Positions 1 through 7,375 of a stretch of DNA of 19,366 bases are shown one piece after another. The DNA comes from Actinomycetota bacterium (GTDB taxonomy: Bacteria > Actinomycetota > Acidimicrobiia > Spongiisociales > ZC4RG35), in NCBI GenBank assembly GCA_027296205.1, contig JAPUJM010000074.1, forward strand, positions 1 through 19,366, written 5' to 3'. The position numbers and the translations under genes are program-made. The notes beneath the pieces are model-generated. The model worked only from the letters and a program-made list of their open reading frames with translations. It had not been told where the DNA came from and did not search any database. Numbering within the stretch: the stretch's first letter is position 1; each line of letters begins with the position of its first letter.

Positions 1-214
1 GCGTGTCGAGGATCTCCCCGAGCTCGAGGACATCATCTATCTCGAGGATTCTGACGCCGTCATCATGTCGGTCACCGTTCCTGCGGCCGAGATCGTCGAA
101 GAGCCAGAAATCGACGAGGAAGCAGAGTTGCTCGAGGGCGAGGAGCTTGCCGAGGGTGAGGTCGAAGAGGGCGCTGAGGCCGAAGACGAAGAAGAGGCTG
201 AGACAACCGAGTAG
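1..214 (+). CDS. rplY: 50S ribosomal protein L25/CTC (general stress protein Ctc), C-terminal end, 5' truncated
   Basis: This is the last 70 codons of a gene that begins before the window; the frame starts at base 2 and stops with TAG at 212-214. The visible start (RVEDLPELEDIIYLEDSD) followed by a VIMSVTVPAAE strand looks like the end of the TL5/CTC C-terminal beta domain, where family members read roughly 'LPEG...ED.D.VV.SV..P'. L25 binds 5S rRNA in the large subunit. After residue VTVPAAE the tail is almost entirely Glu, Asp, Ala and Gly, a long acidic extension common in CTC proteins and probably disordered. Only 4 nt separate it from pth, and the rplY-pth pair is widely conserved, which supports the call. 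The neighbouring frame is also open across this stretch but does not look like a protein. Confidence 0.85.
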   Translation, partial: RVEDLPELEDIIYLEDSDAVIMSVTVPAAEIVEEPEIDEEAELLEGEELAEGEVEEGAEAEDEEEAETTE

Positions 215-218
215 ACCG

Positions 219-797
219 GTGCGACTAGTCGTCGGGCTCCGCAATCCCGGGGCCGACTACGACCGCACCCGACACAATGTCGGGTTCGACGTGTTGGCGC
301 GTCTTGTGGATCGTGCCGAGCAGTCCCTTGGCAAAGCACCATCGCGGGTACGAGGGATGGTGTCTCAGACCGGGTCCGGCGAAGACCGAACGCTCTACTT
401 CGCTCCCAACACTTATATGAACGAGTCGGGCGGAGCGGTTCAGGCCGCGCTGGCCTACTACAAGGTGGCTCCTGGGGATCTGCTGGTGATCCACGACGAC
501 ATCGACCTGGCCTTTGGCCGTCTCCGCATCCAACTGGCCGGTGGCAGCGGCGGCCACAACGGGATTAGATCCGTCGAGAAGTCTCTCGGTACCAAGGAGT
601 TCTCCAGACTCAAGATCGGGGTGGGGCGACCCCCCGGCTCGATGGATCCTGCTGATTTTGTCCTGCGCCCTTTCGCGAAGAGCGAACGCTCCGAGGTAGG
701 TGTGATGGTGGAGGATGCGGCCGACGTCGTAGAGCAGTGGCTTGGCGACAGGGACCGCGCTCAGGAACAGGCTGCTCACCGGGGTCGAGATGGCTGA
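219..797 (+). CDS. pth: Peptidyl-tRNA hydrolase
   Basis: The 192-residue product cleaves the ester bond of peptidyl-tRNA released by stalled ribosomes, recycling tRNA in the cytoplasm. The family motifs are present: GLRNPG at the N-terminus (usually GLGNPG; Gly to Arg here), TRHNVGF with the catalytic His19, TYMNESG with the substrate-binding Asn, VIHDDIDL with Asp93 and GGSGGHNGI. Length matches the usual 185-200. I chose GTG at 219 because the protein then begins directly at the first beta strand (RLVVGL). The frame is open upstream to base 3, but that part overlaps rplY and has no Pth character. The gene follows rplY by 4 nt and its last 8 nt overlap glpK, so the three are probably co-transcribed and translationally coupled. 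Confidence 0.96.
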   Translation: MRLVVGLRNPGADYDRTRHNVGFDVLARLVDRAEQSLGKAPSRVRGMVSQTGSGEDRTLYFAPNTYMNESGGAVQAALAYYKVAPGDLLVIHDDIDLAFGRLRIQLAGGSGGHNGIRSVEKSLGTKEFSRLKIGVGRPPGSMDPADFVLRPFAKSERSEVGVMVEDAADVVEQWLGDRDRAQEQAAHRGRDG

Positions 798-2280
798 GTA
801 CGTCGGAGCGATCGACCAGGGCACGACCTCGACTCGATTCATGGTCTTCGATCGAACGGGGGCCGTGGTCTCACTCGAGCAACGGGAGCACCGCCAGATC
901 TTTCCACAGCCGGGTTGGGTGGAACACGATCCAGGCGAGATCTGGGCGAAAACCGTGTCGGTCATCGAGGGAGCCCTTTCCCGGGCCGGTCTTGCCCCTC
1001 GCGACTTGGTGGCCGTCGGGATCACCAACCAGCGAGAAACCACGGTGGTTTGGGATCGTTCCTCGGGGGACCCGGTGGCCAATGCCGTCGTATGGCAGGA
1101 CACTCGAACGGCCGATCTCTGCAGGTCGCTCGAGGGCGGTGAGGGACCCGACCGGTTCCGGGCGAGAACGGGTCTTCCCCTGGCTACCTATTTTGCCGGC
1201 CCCAAGGTGCGCTGGCTTCTCGACGAGCACGATCTGCATGAGCGGGCGGCGAGAGGCGAGCTCGCCTTCGGGACCATCGACTCCTGGGTGGCATGGAACC
1301 TGACCGGTGGTATCGAGGGCGGCCGACATGTCACCGATGTGACCAACGCCTCGAGAACCATGTTGATGGACCTGGTCACGACCACCTGGGATTCCGATCT
1401 GTTGATGGAGATCGGCGTGCCTACTCACATGCTTCCAGAGATCGTGGCCTCTGTCGGGCACATCGGATCGTGCGTCGGCCCGCTCTCCGGCGTTCCGCTC
1501 ACTGCGGTTCTCGGTGATCAGCAGGCGGCCCTGTTCGGGCAGGTCTGTTTCACGCCCGGAGATGCCAAGAACACCTACGGCACCGGAAACTTCATGTTGA
1601 TGAATACCGGCGCCAATCCGGTTCCGTCCGAGGCCGGTCTTCTCAGCACAGTGGCATATCGAATCGACGGCGAGGACACTGTCTATGCCCTCGAAGGGTC
1701 GGTTGCCGTCACCGGGTCCCTGGTGCAGTGGCTCCGGGACAATCTCGGGATCATCAGTGAAGCATCCGACGTCGAGGATCTGGCCCTTTCGGTCGAGGAC
1801 AACGGAGACGTCTACTTCGTCCCGGCGTTCTCCGGTCTTTTTGCACCTCACTGGCGACCCGACGCGAGAGGTGTCATCACCGGCTTGACTCGATTCTCCA
1901 ACAGGGGTCATATCGCCCGGGCGGCTCTCGAGTCGACGGCGTATCAGACAAAAGACGTCCTCGATGCCATGACGGAGGATTCCGGGGTGAATCTGGTCGA
2001 GTTGAAGGTCGACGGGGGGATGACACACAATTCGCTTCTCATGCAATTTCAGGCCGATTTGCTCGGAGTGGAGTTGGTCCGGCCCACCGTTGCGGAGACG
2101 ACGGCATCAGGGGCGGCCTACGCCGCCGGTCTTGCCGTCGGATTCTGGTCCGACCGGGAGGAGCTCACGTCGCTCTGGGTCGAAGCCGAGCGATGGACGC
2201 CGAATATGACGTCAGATGAACGCTCCCGGCTGCAGGGTCGTTGGCGTCAGGCGCTCGATCGGTCCCTCGACTGGGTCTAG
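790..2280 (+). CDS. glpK: Glycerol kinase
   Basis: The 496-residue FGGY/ASKHA-family kinase phosphorylates glycerol with ATP to sn-glycerol 3-phosphate. Visible motifs are the N-terminal phosphate loop AIDQGTTSTR (Asp9), GWVEHDPGEIW, the catalytic-Asp segment GDQQAALFGQ (Asp243), NTYGTGNFMLMNTG, and the C-terminal signature beginning LKVDGG with GAAYAAGLAVGFW after it. Length matches typical GlpK (about 500). ATG at 790 gives the expected MAEYVGAIDQG start; an ATG 48 nt upstream lies within pth. It overlaps pth by 8 nt. No glpF, glpD or glpR is next to it, which is unusual. Just before GDQQAALFGQ the segment is HIGSCVGPLSGVPLTAVL. It lacks both the KGGTR loop that binds fructose 1,6-bisphosphate in the E. 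coli enzyme and the His-containing YHFYG loop phosphorylated by HPr in low-GC Gram-positives. Confidence 0.96.
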   Translation: MAEYVGAIDQGTTSTRFMVFDRTGAVVSLEQREHRQIFPQPGWVEHDPGEIWAKTVSVIEGALSRAGLAPRDLVAVGITNQRETTVVWDRSSGDPVANAVVWQDTRTADLCRSLEGGEGPDRFRARTGLPLATYFAGPKVRWLLDEHDLHERAARGELAFGTIDSWVAWNLTGGIEGGRHVTDVTNASRTMLMDLVTTTWDSDLLMEIGVPTHMLPEIVASVGHIGSCVGPLSGVPLTAVLGDQQAALFGQVCFTPGDAKNTYGTGNFMLMNTGANPVPSEAGLLSTVAYRIDGEDTVYALEGSVAVTGSLVQWLRDNLGIISEASDVEDLALSVEDNGDVYFVPAFSGLFAPHWRPDARGVITGLTRFSNRGHIARAALESTAYQTKDVLDAMTEDSGVNLVELKVDGGMTHNSLLMQFQADLLGVELVRPTVAETTASGAAYAAGLAVGFWSDREELTSLWVEAERWTPNMTSDERSRLQGRWRQALDRSLDWV

Positions 2281-2296
2281 TGGGGTGCCGCCCCAC
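2280..2296 (+). terminator. Small hairpin after glpK, possible weak terminator
   Basis: GTGGGG and CCCCAC form a 6-bp stem around a 5-nt loop (TGCCG), starting on the last base of the glpK stop codon. No T-run follows, so it is either a weak terminator without a U-tract or a processing or stability hairpin. Confidence 0.3.
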
Positions 2297-2311
2297 CGAC
2301 CGTGGCGGGCT

Positions 2312-2317
2312 TATGAT
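2312..2317 (+). promoter_or_regulatory. Candidate -10 box for pgsA
   Basis: TATGAT is close to the TATAAT consensus and sits in the 39-nt gap between glpK and the annotated pgsA GTG. There is no convincing -35. A transcript starting 6-8 nt downstream would begin near 2323-2325, after the GTG at 2320 and before the Shine-Dalgarno at 2333. Confidence 0.35.
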
Positions 2318-2319
2318 CG

Positions 2320-2901
2320 GTGAGCTCTAGTCGAGGAGACGTTATCTCCGTCCCGAATGCCCTCGCCCTGGTTCGGATCGTCATGGTCTTGCCGATCATG
2401 GCTTTCACGCGGGCCGACCAGATCGACAACCATTTCCTCATCGCAGGGGCACTCTTCGCCATTGCTGCGTTCACCGATTTCCTCGACGGCTATATGGCGA
2501 GACGCTATTCGGATGAAACAGTTCTTGGCAGCTTCCTCGACACCACGGCCGACAAGATCCTGGTGACCGGGACGCTCCTGGCCCTCGTCTCTGTGGACAG
2601 AATCTCGATCTGGCCGGCGTCGATCATCATCTTCAGGGAATTTGCCGTGATGGCGCTGCGAGGGGTTGTTGCCCAGCGAGGCGGGCTGATAAAACCCTCG
2701 ACCTGGGGGAAGATCAAGACGGTGGCCCAGTTTTGGGCCATTTTCCTGGCATTTGTCCGTCTCTCGGAACCATGGGGCCCCTGGTACCTGGACCAGTGGG
2801 CAATGCTTCTCGCGGTGATCGCCACGGTCGGTTCGGCGTGGGGCTACCTGTCCGCGTTCTGGCTCACAGTCCGTACGGAGCCAACCGAAGTAAAGACGTG
2901 A
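2320..2901 (+). CDS. pgsA: CDP-alcohol phosphatidyltransferase, probable phosphatidylglycerophosphate synthase
   Basis: This integral membrane enzyme most likely transfers a phosphatidyl group from CDP-diacylglycerol to sn-glycerol 3-phosphate, the first step to phosphatidylglycerol and cardiolipin. The CDP-alcohol phosphotransferase motif is complete: D53-x2-D56-G57-x2-A60-R61-x8-G70-x3-D74-x3-D78 (numbered from the GTG). Hydrophobic segments lie around residues 18-30, 40-55, 80-95, 99-117, 135-148 and 160-183. The 193-residue length suits PgsA. The head-group acceptor cannot be proven from the motif; phosphatidylinositol-phosphate synthase is an alternative, but the N-terminus (SVPNALALVRI) is PgsA-like. 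The start is uncertain: GTG 2320 is the first standard codon but has no ribosome site, whereas ATC 2344 has one. The stop overlaps the next gene by 4 nt. GlpK upstream makes the likely acceptor substrate. Confidence 0.9.
   Translation: MSSSRGDVISVPNALALVRIVMVLPIMAFTRADQIDNHFLIAGALFAIAAFTDFLDGYMARRYSDETVLGSFLDTTADKILVTGTLLALVSVDRISIWPASIIIFREFAVMALRGVVAQRGGLIKPSTWGKIKTVAQFWAIFLAFVRLSEPWGPWYLDQWAMLLAVIATVGSAWGYLSAFWLTVRTEPTEVKT
2333..2338 (+). promoter_or_regulatory. Shine-Dalgarno-like GAGGAG inside the 5' end of pgsA
   Basis: GAGGAG ends 5 nt before an in-frame ATC at 2344, with no ATG, GTG or TTG at proper spacing. Translation from that ATC would give a protein beginning at SVPNALALVRI, the usual N-terminus of PgsA proteins, so this site may mark the true start. 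Confidence 0.4.
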
Positions 2902-3878
2902 GGGTCGCCGTCACCGGCGGCTCCGGTGTGGTGGGGACCGCGGTGACCAGCCATCTCGTCGGATCCGGGCACGAGGTGAGAGCCCTGGCCCATTCGACAG
3001 GGTCCGCGGCCAAACTTGGATCTCTCGGAGCAACGCCGGTCCCCGGCGATGTCCTCGACTACGACGGCGTTCGCTCGTTGGTCGACGGCTGTGAGTGGGT
3101 GTTTCACATCGCCGGGGTGAACCAGATATGCGCCAGGGATTCGAACCACATGTGGCGGGTGAATGTCGAAGGGACTCGAATCGTCATGGATGCGTGTCGG
3201 GACGCACGAGTTTCGCGGATGATTCACACTTCATCGGTGGTGACCCTGGGGGAGCGGAAAGGGGAGGTGGCTACCGAATCAGTCTCTCACCGCGGGTTCT
3301 ACCTGTCGGAGTACGAGCGAGCAAAGACCGAGGCCGAGCGACTCCTCTTCAGGGAGGCGGGGAGCTTGGATGTCGTGGCGGTCAACCCGTCGTCGGTTCA
3401 GGGCCCGGGACGGGCCACAGGCACGGGTCGCATTTTTCTCAATGCCGCCCGGGGGAGGCTGCCTTTTCTGATCGACACGACAATCTCGCTGGTCGATATC
3501 GACGACTGTGCCCGAGGCCACGTTCTGGCCGCTGAGCGGGGCACCGCCGGTGAGCGGTATCTGCTGAGTGGGGCGACTCTGACGATGCGGGAGGCGGTGG
3601 ATCTGCTGTCTGCGGTGACCGGTCGCGATGTGTCTCCTCGCTTTCTCCCGACCGGCGTCTTCTATGCCATCTCTGTGGTGGTGGAGACTGTCTTCAGAGT
3701 CATCCGTCGTCAACCACCGATCTGCCGGGAGGCGGTCCGGGTCATCGGCCACGGTCATCACTACGACGGGAGTCGTGCCGCGAGGGAGCTCGGTCTTCAC
3801 TACACCCCGGTGGAGGACACGATTCGCCGCACCGTTGAGTGGTTCGCGGACGAGGGACTCCTCCACCCGGATGACTAG
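2898..3878 (+). CDS. NAD(P)-dependent epimerase / dihydroflavonol-reductase-like extended SDR
   Basis: The 326-residue product is an extended short-chain dehydrogenase/reductase. It has the TGGSGVVG dinucleotide-binding loop (residues 6-13), GDVLDYDGV (Asp following the second half of the fold), VFHIAGVN, HTSSVVTLG with the Ser of the triad, and Y139-ERA-K143 as the catalytic YxxxK. The C-terminal half (LSGATLTMREAVDLLSAVTGR onward) is of the type in dihydroflavonol 4-reductase-like and hopanoid-associated sugar epimerase (HpnA-like) proteins. The substrate cannot be read from the sequence. The GTG at 2898 overlaps the pgsA stop (GTGA), so the two are translationally coupled, and a lipid-linked or sugar substrate is plausible but only inferred. 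The frame is open upstream into pgsA, but the Rossmann fold begins right after this GTG. Confidence 0.85.
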   Translation: MRVAVTGGSGVVGTAVTSHLVGSGHEVRALAHSTGSAAKLGSLGATPVPGDVLDYDGVRSLVDGCEWVFHIAGVNQICARDSNHMWRVNVEGTRIVMDACRDARVSRMIHTSSVVTLGERKGEVATESVSHRGFYLSEYERAKTEAERLLFREAGSLDVVAVNPSSVQGPGRATGTGRIFLNAARGRLPFLIDTTISLVDIDDCARGHVLAAERGTAGERYLLSGATLTMREAVDLLSAVTGRDVSPRFLPTGVFYAISVVVETVFRVIRRQPPICREAVRVIGHGHHYDGSRAARELGLHYTPVEDTIRRTVEWFADEGLLHPDD

Positions 3879-3906
3879 CCGCTGGAGCCTTGTCACGCTG
3901 CCCTTG

Positions 3907-3912
3907 TAGCAT
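3907..3912 (+). promoter_or_regulatory. Candidate -10 box for mfd
   Basis: TAGCAT (TAnnnT pattern) lies 11 nt before the mfd ATG in a 45-nt gap. There is no Shine-Dalgarno before the ATG, so the mRNA would have a very short or no leader. A TTGTCA at 3890 is too close (11 nt) to serve as its -35. Confidence 0.4.
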
Positions 3913-3923
3913 CGCCGCTCCTC

Positions 3924-6900
3924 ATGGCCGCTCCATTAGCACCCCTTTTGTCAGGTTGGCGCTCCGCGCCGTTGCCCGACCTCGACTCCGTTTGGTCGGT
4001 CGCCCCCGGGGGCAGGGCCTTCGCCATCGCCGGCATCTTCGAAAGTCTCGGCGACACGTTGCTGGTGATTCTGCCGGGCGAGGGCGACGCCGAAGAACTG
4101 GTCGATGACCTCGAGCTCTTCACCAGCGATGTGGTGTTTGCCCCAGCCTGGGAGACTCTGCCCTTCGAACATGTCTCCCCCAACACGACGACCATGGCGA
4201 AGCGCGCCGAAGCACGTCATCAACTCGCTTCCGGCTCACCGGCCATAGTCGTGGCGAGCGTGAGGAGTGCCATCCAGCGACTCAGCGACTCCGATGTGAC
4301 CCCCCTGTCGTTGCATCCCGGTGACGAGATCGAGATGGACGGGCTCACCCGGGATCTGGCAAGAGCCGGGTACCACCGCACGGACCGTGTGGAGGCTCGA
4401 GGTGAGTTTGCGGTTCGAGGTGGGATCGTTGACGTTTTCCCCGGTCAGGCCGATCAGCCGATCCGTCTCGATTTCTGGGGGGACCGGTTGGACGAGATCC
4501 GGCAGTTCTCTGTCGCCACTCAGAGGTCGCTTGACCCGGTCGAGCGATTCGTCGCATACCCGGCTCGGGAGGTGAGACCGGACTCCGGTATTCGGGAGCG
4601 GGCGGCGGGCCTGGTGAAGACGGAAGCCTGGGCCGCTTCGACATGGGACCGCATCGTCGAGAGTCAGTTGTTTCCTGGCATCGAGTCCTGGCTCCCCTGG
4701 TTGGCCGATGAGCGGTGCATGATCGATGAGCTGCAGGCGTCGGGCCACCTTGTCCTCCTGGATCCGACTCGCAGCCTGGACCGCTGCCGCGATCTGATCA
4801 AAGAGGAGGCCGAGTTGGCTGCGGCGCTGGCGCCAACCTGGGGCGAAGCAGCCCCGGAGGCGGGAGATCATCCGGCCTTGTTTCTCGATCTCGAGAACGC
4901 GATTCGGGGAAGAGGTCATCTCCGCATTCCGTCGACGCCGACGGGTCCTGCCGACCCCGTGCTCGAGATCACCTCCCTTGACGCCACCGCAGGTGATCCC
5001 GAATCGGTGGCGGCCGGGCTGAACAGATTGCTTCTGAGAGAGGTCGCCGTTGTGGTCGCCATGGATGGGGAGACGGCCGCAGACCGGGTTGCCGGGGCTC
5101 TCGCAGATCAGGGTTTGGCCATCGATCGACTCGACGCGCTGGCCAATTCCGGGTCGGCGATTGTTCCCGTCGGGATACACAAGGGTTTCGTCGCCCCGGA
5201 CTTCGGCGTCGCGGTTCTCGGCGAGCAAGAGATCGCGGGAAGACGCCGCGCTCATCGCAGGCCAGGGCGCATCCCTTCGCCGCCTCGGCAGCAGTACCAG
5301 GATCTCACCGAGGGCGATCATGTCGTTCATTTTCAGCATGGCATTGGCAGATTCGAGGGATTGGTCTCTCGGACGATGGTCGGAATCGAGCGCGATTACC
5401 TGATCATCGCTTATGCCGGAGGAGACAAGCTCTACGTGCCTGTGGATCAACTCGCCGCCGTCAAGCGATATACCGGCGGGGAGACCCCACGGGTTTCGCG
5501 GATGGGTGGCAAGGACTGGTCGGATCAAAAGGCTCGTGTCCGCAAGGCCGTCGCCGCCGTTGCTGCACAGGTGGTGGAGCTTCATCGTCAGAGGGCGCTG
5601 GCCACGGGTCACGCCTATGAGCCCGACACCCCATGGCAGCGCGAGTTGGAGGCCTCGTTCCCGTTTGAGGAGACACTGGACCAGCTCAAAGCCATCGGAG
5701 ATGTCAAGACCGATATGGAGGGCACCACCCCCATGGACCGTCTCATATTCGGGGATGTTGGGTTCGGAAAGACGGAAGTGGCGATCAGGGCAGCCTTCAA
5801 GGCGGTTCAGGACGGCAAGCAGGTGGCGGTTCTCTGCCCGACGACACTGCTCGCCCAACAGCACCACGTGGTGTTCTCGGAGCGGCTTGCCCCGTATCCG
5901 GTTCGGGTCGAGGTCCTGTCCAGGTTCCTCACCACCAAACAGCAGAGACAAGTCGTGGAGGGCCTGGCCACAGGTGAAGTGGACCTGGTCATCGGCACGC
6001 ACAGACTTCTTTCGGAAGACGTCCACTTCAAGGCGCTGGGGCTGTTGGTCATCGATGAGGAGCAGCGATTCGGGGTAAACGCCAAAGACGCCATGAAACG
6101 ATTGAAGGTAGGAGTGGATGTCCTCACTCTCACCGCCACCCCCATTCCCCGGACTCTCGAGTTGGCTCTCACTGGAATTCGCGATGTGACGCACATTCGG
6201 ACCCCACCCGAGGATCGCCATCCCATCCTCACATACGTGGGCCCGTTCGATGAGCAAGCCGTATCGGCCGCAATCCGGCGTGAACTGCTCAGGGAAGGTC
6301 AGGTCTTCTACGTCCACAACCGTGTCCAATCGATCGATCGCGCCGTCGCCCGCTTGCAGGAGTTGGTGCCCGATGCCCGTTACGCGGTCGCCCACGGGCA
6401 GATGTCCGAAAGACAGCTAGAGCAGAGGATGATCGACTTCTGGAACGGTGAATACGACGTGCTGGTGGCGACGACCATCATCGAGTCGGGACTCGACCTC
6501 CCCAAGGTCAACACACTCGTCGTCGAGCGGGCCGATCTGCTTGGTCTTGCCCAGTTGTATCAGTTGCGGGGCCGGGTGGGACGGTCGAGTCAGAGGGCCT
6601 ACGCCTATCTGTTCCATCCGCCGGACCAATCGCTCAGCGAAGAGGCTCACCGACGTCTCGAGGCGATCGGAGAGTCGACTGATCTCGGCTCAGGATTCCA
6701 ACTGGCTCTGCGAGACTTGGAGATTCGAGGGGCCGGGTCGATCCTGGGCGAGATCCAGAGCGGCCACATAGCGGCCGTTGGGTTCGATCTCTATGCAGAA
6801 CTGGTCGCCGAGGCGGTCAAGGAGATGGAAGGCAAACCGCTAGAAGACACCGGCCCGCCAGAGATGAGGATCGATCTCCCCGTCGACGCTCACCTCCCGG

Positions 6901-7277
6901 ATTCCTACATCGCCGACCAGGAGTTGCGTCTGGAGGCCTATCGGAGACTGGCGGCGGCGACCATTGAAAGCGATGTGAGCGACGTCGCCGCCGAGTGGGT
7001 CGACCGATATGGGCCACTCCCCGCTGCGGCAGTGGCCTTGATCGAGCTCGCCCAACTTCGCGTGGAGGCCATTCGGGTCGGTGTCGTCGAGATCGTCAAG
7101 CTTCGTCATGAGATTCGGATCTCGCCGGTCGACCTCAAACCCTCCCAGGAGGTACGACTGAAGCGGCTGCAGCCTCGCTCCGTTCTTCAAGCTCGTGATG
7201 GGGTTCTCTTCATCCCGGCCGACGAGCCATTGGTCGAGAATCTGGTGGGGTTTATCGGCGAGATGTGGAAGACCTGA
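3924..7277 (+). CDS. mfd: Transcription-repair coupling factor Mfd
   Basis: The 1117-residue DNA translocase removes RNA polymerase stalled at lesions and recruits UvrA. Domains in order are the UvrB-like module (about 20-350), a linker domain, the RNA-polymerase-interaction domain beginning at EGDHVVHFQHGIGRFEGL (residue 463), the RecG-like superfamily 2 motor, and the C-terminal UvrA-masking D7 domain. Motor motifs are Walker A GDVGFGKT (610-617, Lys616), Walker B DEEQ (711-714), TATPIPRT (737 onward), the helicase motif TTIIESGLDLPKVNT, and QLRGRVGRSSQRAYAYL. It is slightly shorter than the usual ~1150 but complete. ATG 3924 is the first start in frame; it lacks a Shine-Dalgarno and has a TAGCAT box 11 nt upstream. 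The antisense strand has a very long open frame here, which is a composition effect. Confidence 0.98.
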   Translation: MAAPLAPLLSGWRSAPLPDLDSVWSVAPGGRAFAIAGIFESLGDTLLVILPGEGDAEELVDDLELFTSDVVFAPAWETLPFEHVSPNTTTMAKRAEARHQLASGSPAIVVASVRSAIQRLSDSDVTPLSLHPGDEIEMDGLTRDLARAGYHRTDRVEARGEFAVRGGIVDVFPGQADQPIRLDFWGDRLDEIRQFSVATQRSLDPVERFVAYPAREVRPDSGIRERAAGLVKTEAWAASTWDRIVESQLFPGIESWLPWLADERCMIDELQASGHLVLLDPTRSLDRCRDLIKEEAELAAALAPTWGEAAPEAGDHPALFLDLENAIRGRGHLRIPSTPTGPADPVLEITSLDATAGDPESVAAGLNRLLLREVAVVVAMDGETAADRVAGALADQGLAIDRLDALANSGSAIVPVGIHKGFVAPDFGVAVLGEQEIAGRRRAHRRPGRIPSPPRQQYQDLTEGDHVVHFQHGIGRFEGLVSRTMVGIERDYLIIAYAGGDKLYVPVDQLAAVKRYTGGETPRVSRMGGKDWSDQKARVRKAVAAVAAQVVELHRQRALATGHAYEPDTPWQRELEASFPFEETLDQLKAIGDVKTDMEGTTPMDRLIFGDVGFGKTEVAIRAAFKAVQDGKQVAVLCPTTLLAQQHHVVFSERLAPYPVRVEVLSRFLTTKQQRQVVEGLATGEVDLVIGTHRLLSEDVHFKALGLLVIDEEQRFGVNAKDAMKRLKVGVDVLTLTATPIPRTLELALTGIRDVTHIRTPPEDRHPILTYVGPFDEQAVSAAIRRELLREGQVFYVHNRVQSIDRAVARLQELVPDARYAVAHGQMSERQLEQRMIDFWNGEYDVLVATTIIESGLDLPKVNTLVVERADLLGLAQLYQLRGRVGRSSQRAYAYLFHPPDQSLSEEAHRRLEAIGESTDLGSGFQLALRDLEIRGAGSILGEIQSGHIAAVGFDLYAELVAEAVKEMEGKPLEDTGPPEMRIDLPVDAHLPDSYIADQELRLEAYRRLAAATIESDVSDVAAEWVDRYGPLPAAAVALIELAQLRVEAIRVGVVEIVKLRHEIRISPVDLKPSQEVRLKRLQPRSVLQARDGVLFIPADEPLVENLVGFIGEMWKT

Positions 7278-7303
7278 TAAGCGTGAATGCGTCTCACGGC
7301 GTC

Positions 7304-7319
7304 GGGAGCCCGGCTTCCC
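7304..7319 (+). terminator. Candidate terminator hairpin after mfd
   Basis: GGGAGC pairs with GC-T-TCCC through a single bulged T, leaving a 3-nt loop, 27 nt after the mfd stop. No U-tract follows. The 98-nt mfd-to-lipoprotein gap holds this hairpin, the next promoter and a ribosome site. Confidence 0.3.
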
Positions 7320-7338
7320 CTTAGGAGCGTCCAAGACC

Positions 7339-7344
7339 TAGCAT
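7339..7344 (+). promoter_or_regulatory. Candidate -10 box for the parvulin lipoprotein gene
   Basis: TAGCAT, identical to the box before mfd, would start transcription near 7351 and give a leader of about 25 nt that includes the AAAGGA ribosome site. A -35-like TTCCCC at 7315 (18-nt spacer) is poor. Confidence 0.35.
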
Positions 7345-7363
7345 CTGCCAGACTTCATCCTGC

Positions 7364-7369
7364 AAAGGA
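7364..7369 (+). promoter_or_regulatory. Shine-Dalgarno deciding the TTG start at 7376
   Basis: AAAGGA with a 6-nt spacer to TTG 7376. It supports the TTG start, which places a complete lipoprotein signal peptide (MKKL...) at the N-terminus; no ATG or GTG lies at suitable spacing. Confidence 0.7.
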
Positions 7370-7375
7370 CCTCTC

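Noticed and set aside
3..218. Upstream extension of the pth frame
   Set aside because: The stretch is Ser/Arg-rich shadow of the rplY 3' end; Pth motifs begin right after GTG 219.
871..2046. 391-codon open frame antisense to glpK
   Set aside because: Composition shadow of glpK; no family features, and glpK is intact.
3890..3895. TTGTCA as a -35 box for mfd
   Set aside because: Only 11 nt separate it from TAGCAT; a functional spacer is about 16-19.
4236..6395. 719-codon open frame antisense to mfd
   Set aside because: It mirrors mfd codons in a G+C-rich gene, has no recognisable domain, and mfd on the other strand is complete with all motifs.
7282..7298. CRP-like palindrome CGTGA-N7-TCACG after mfd
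   Set aside because: Spacer is 7 rather than 6, the outer bases do not match, and the position is more consistent with a small 3'-end stem.
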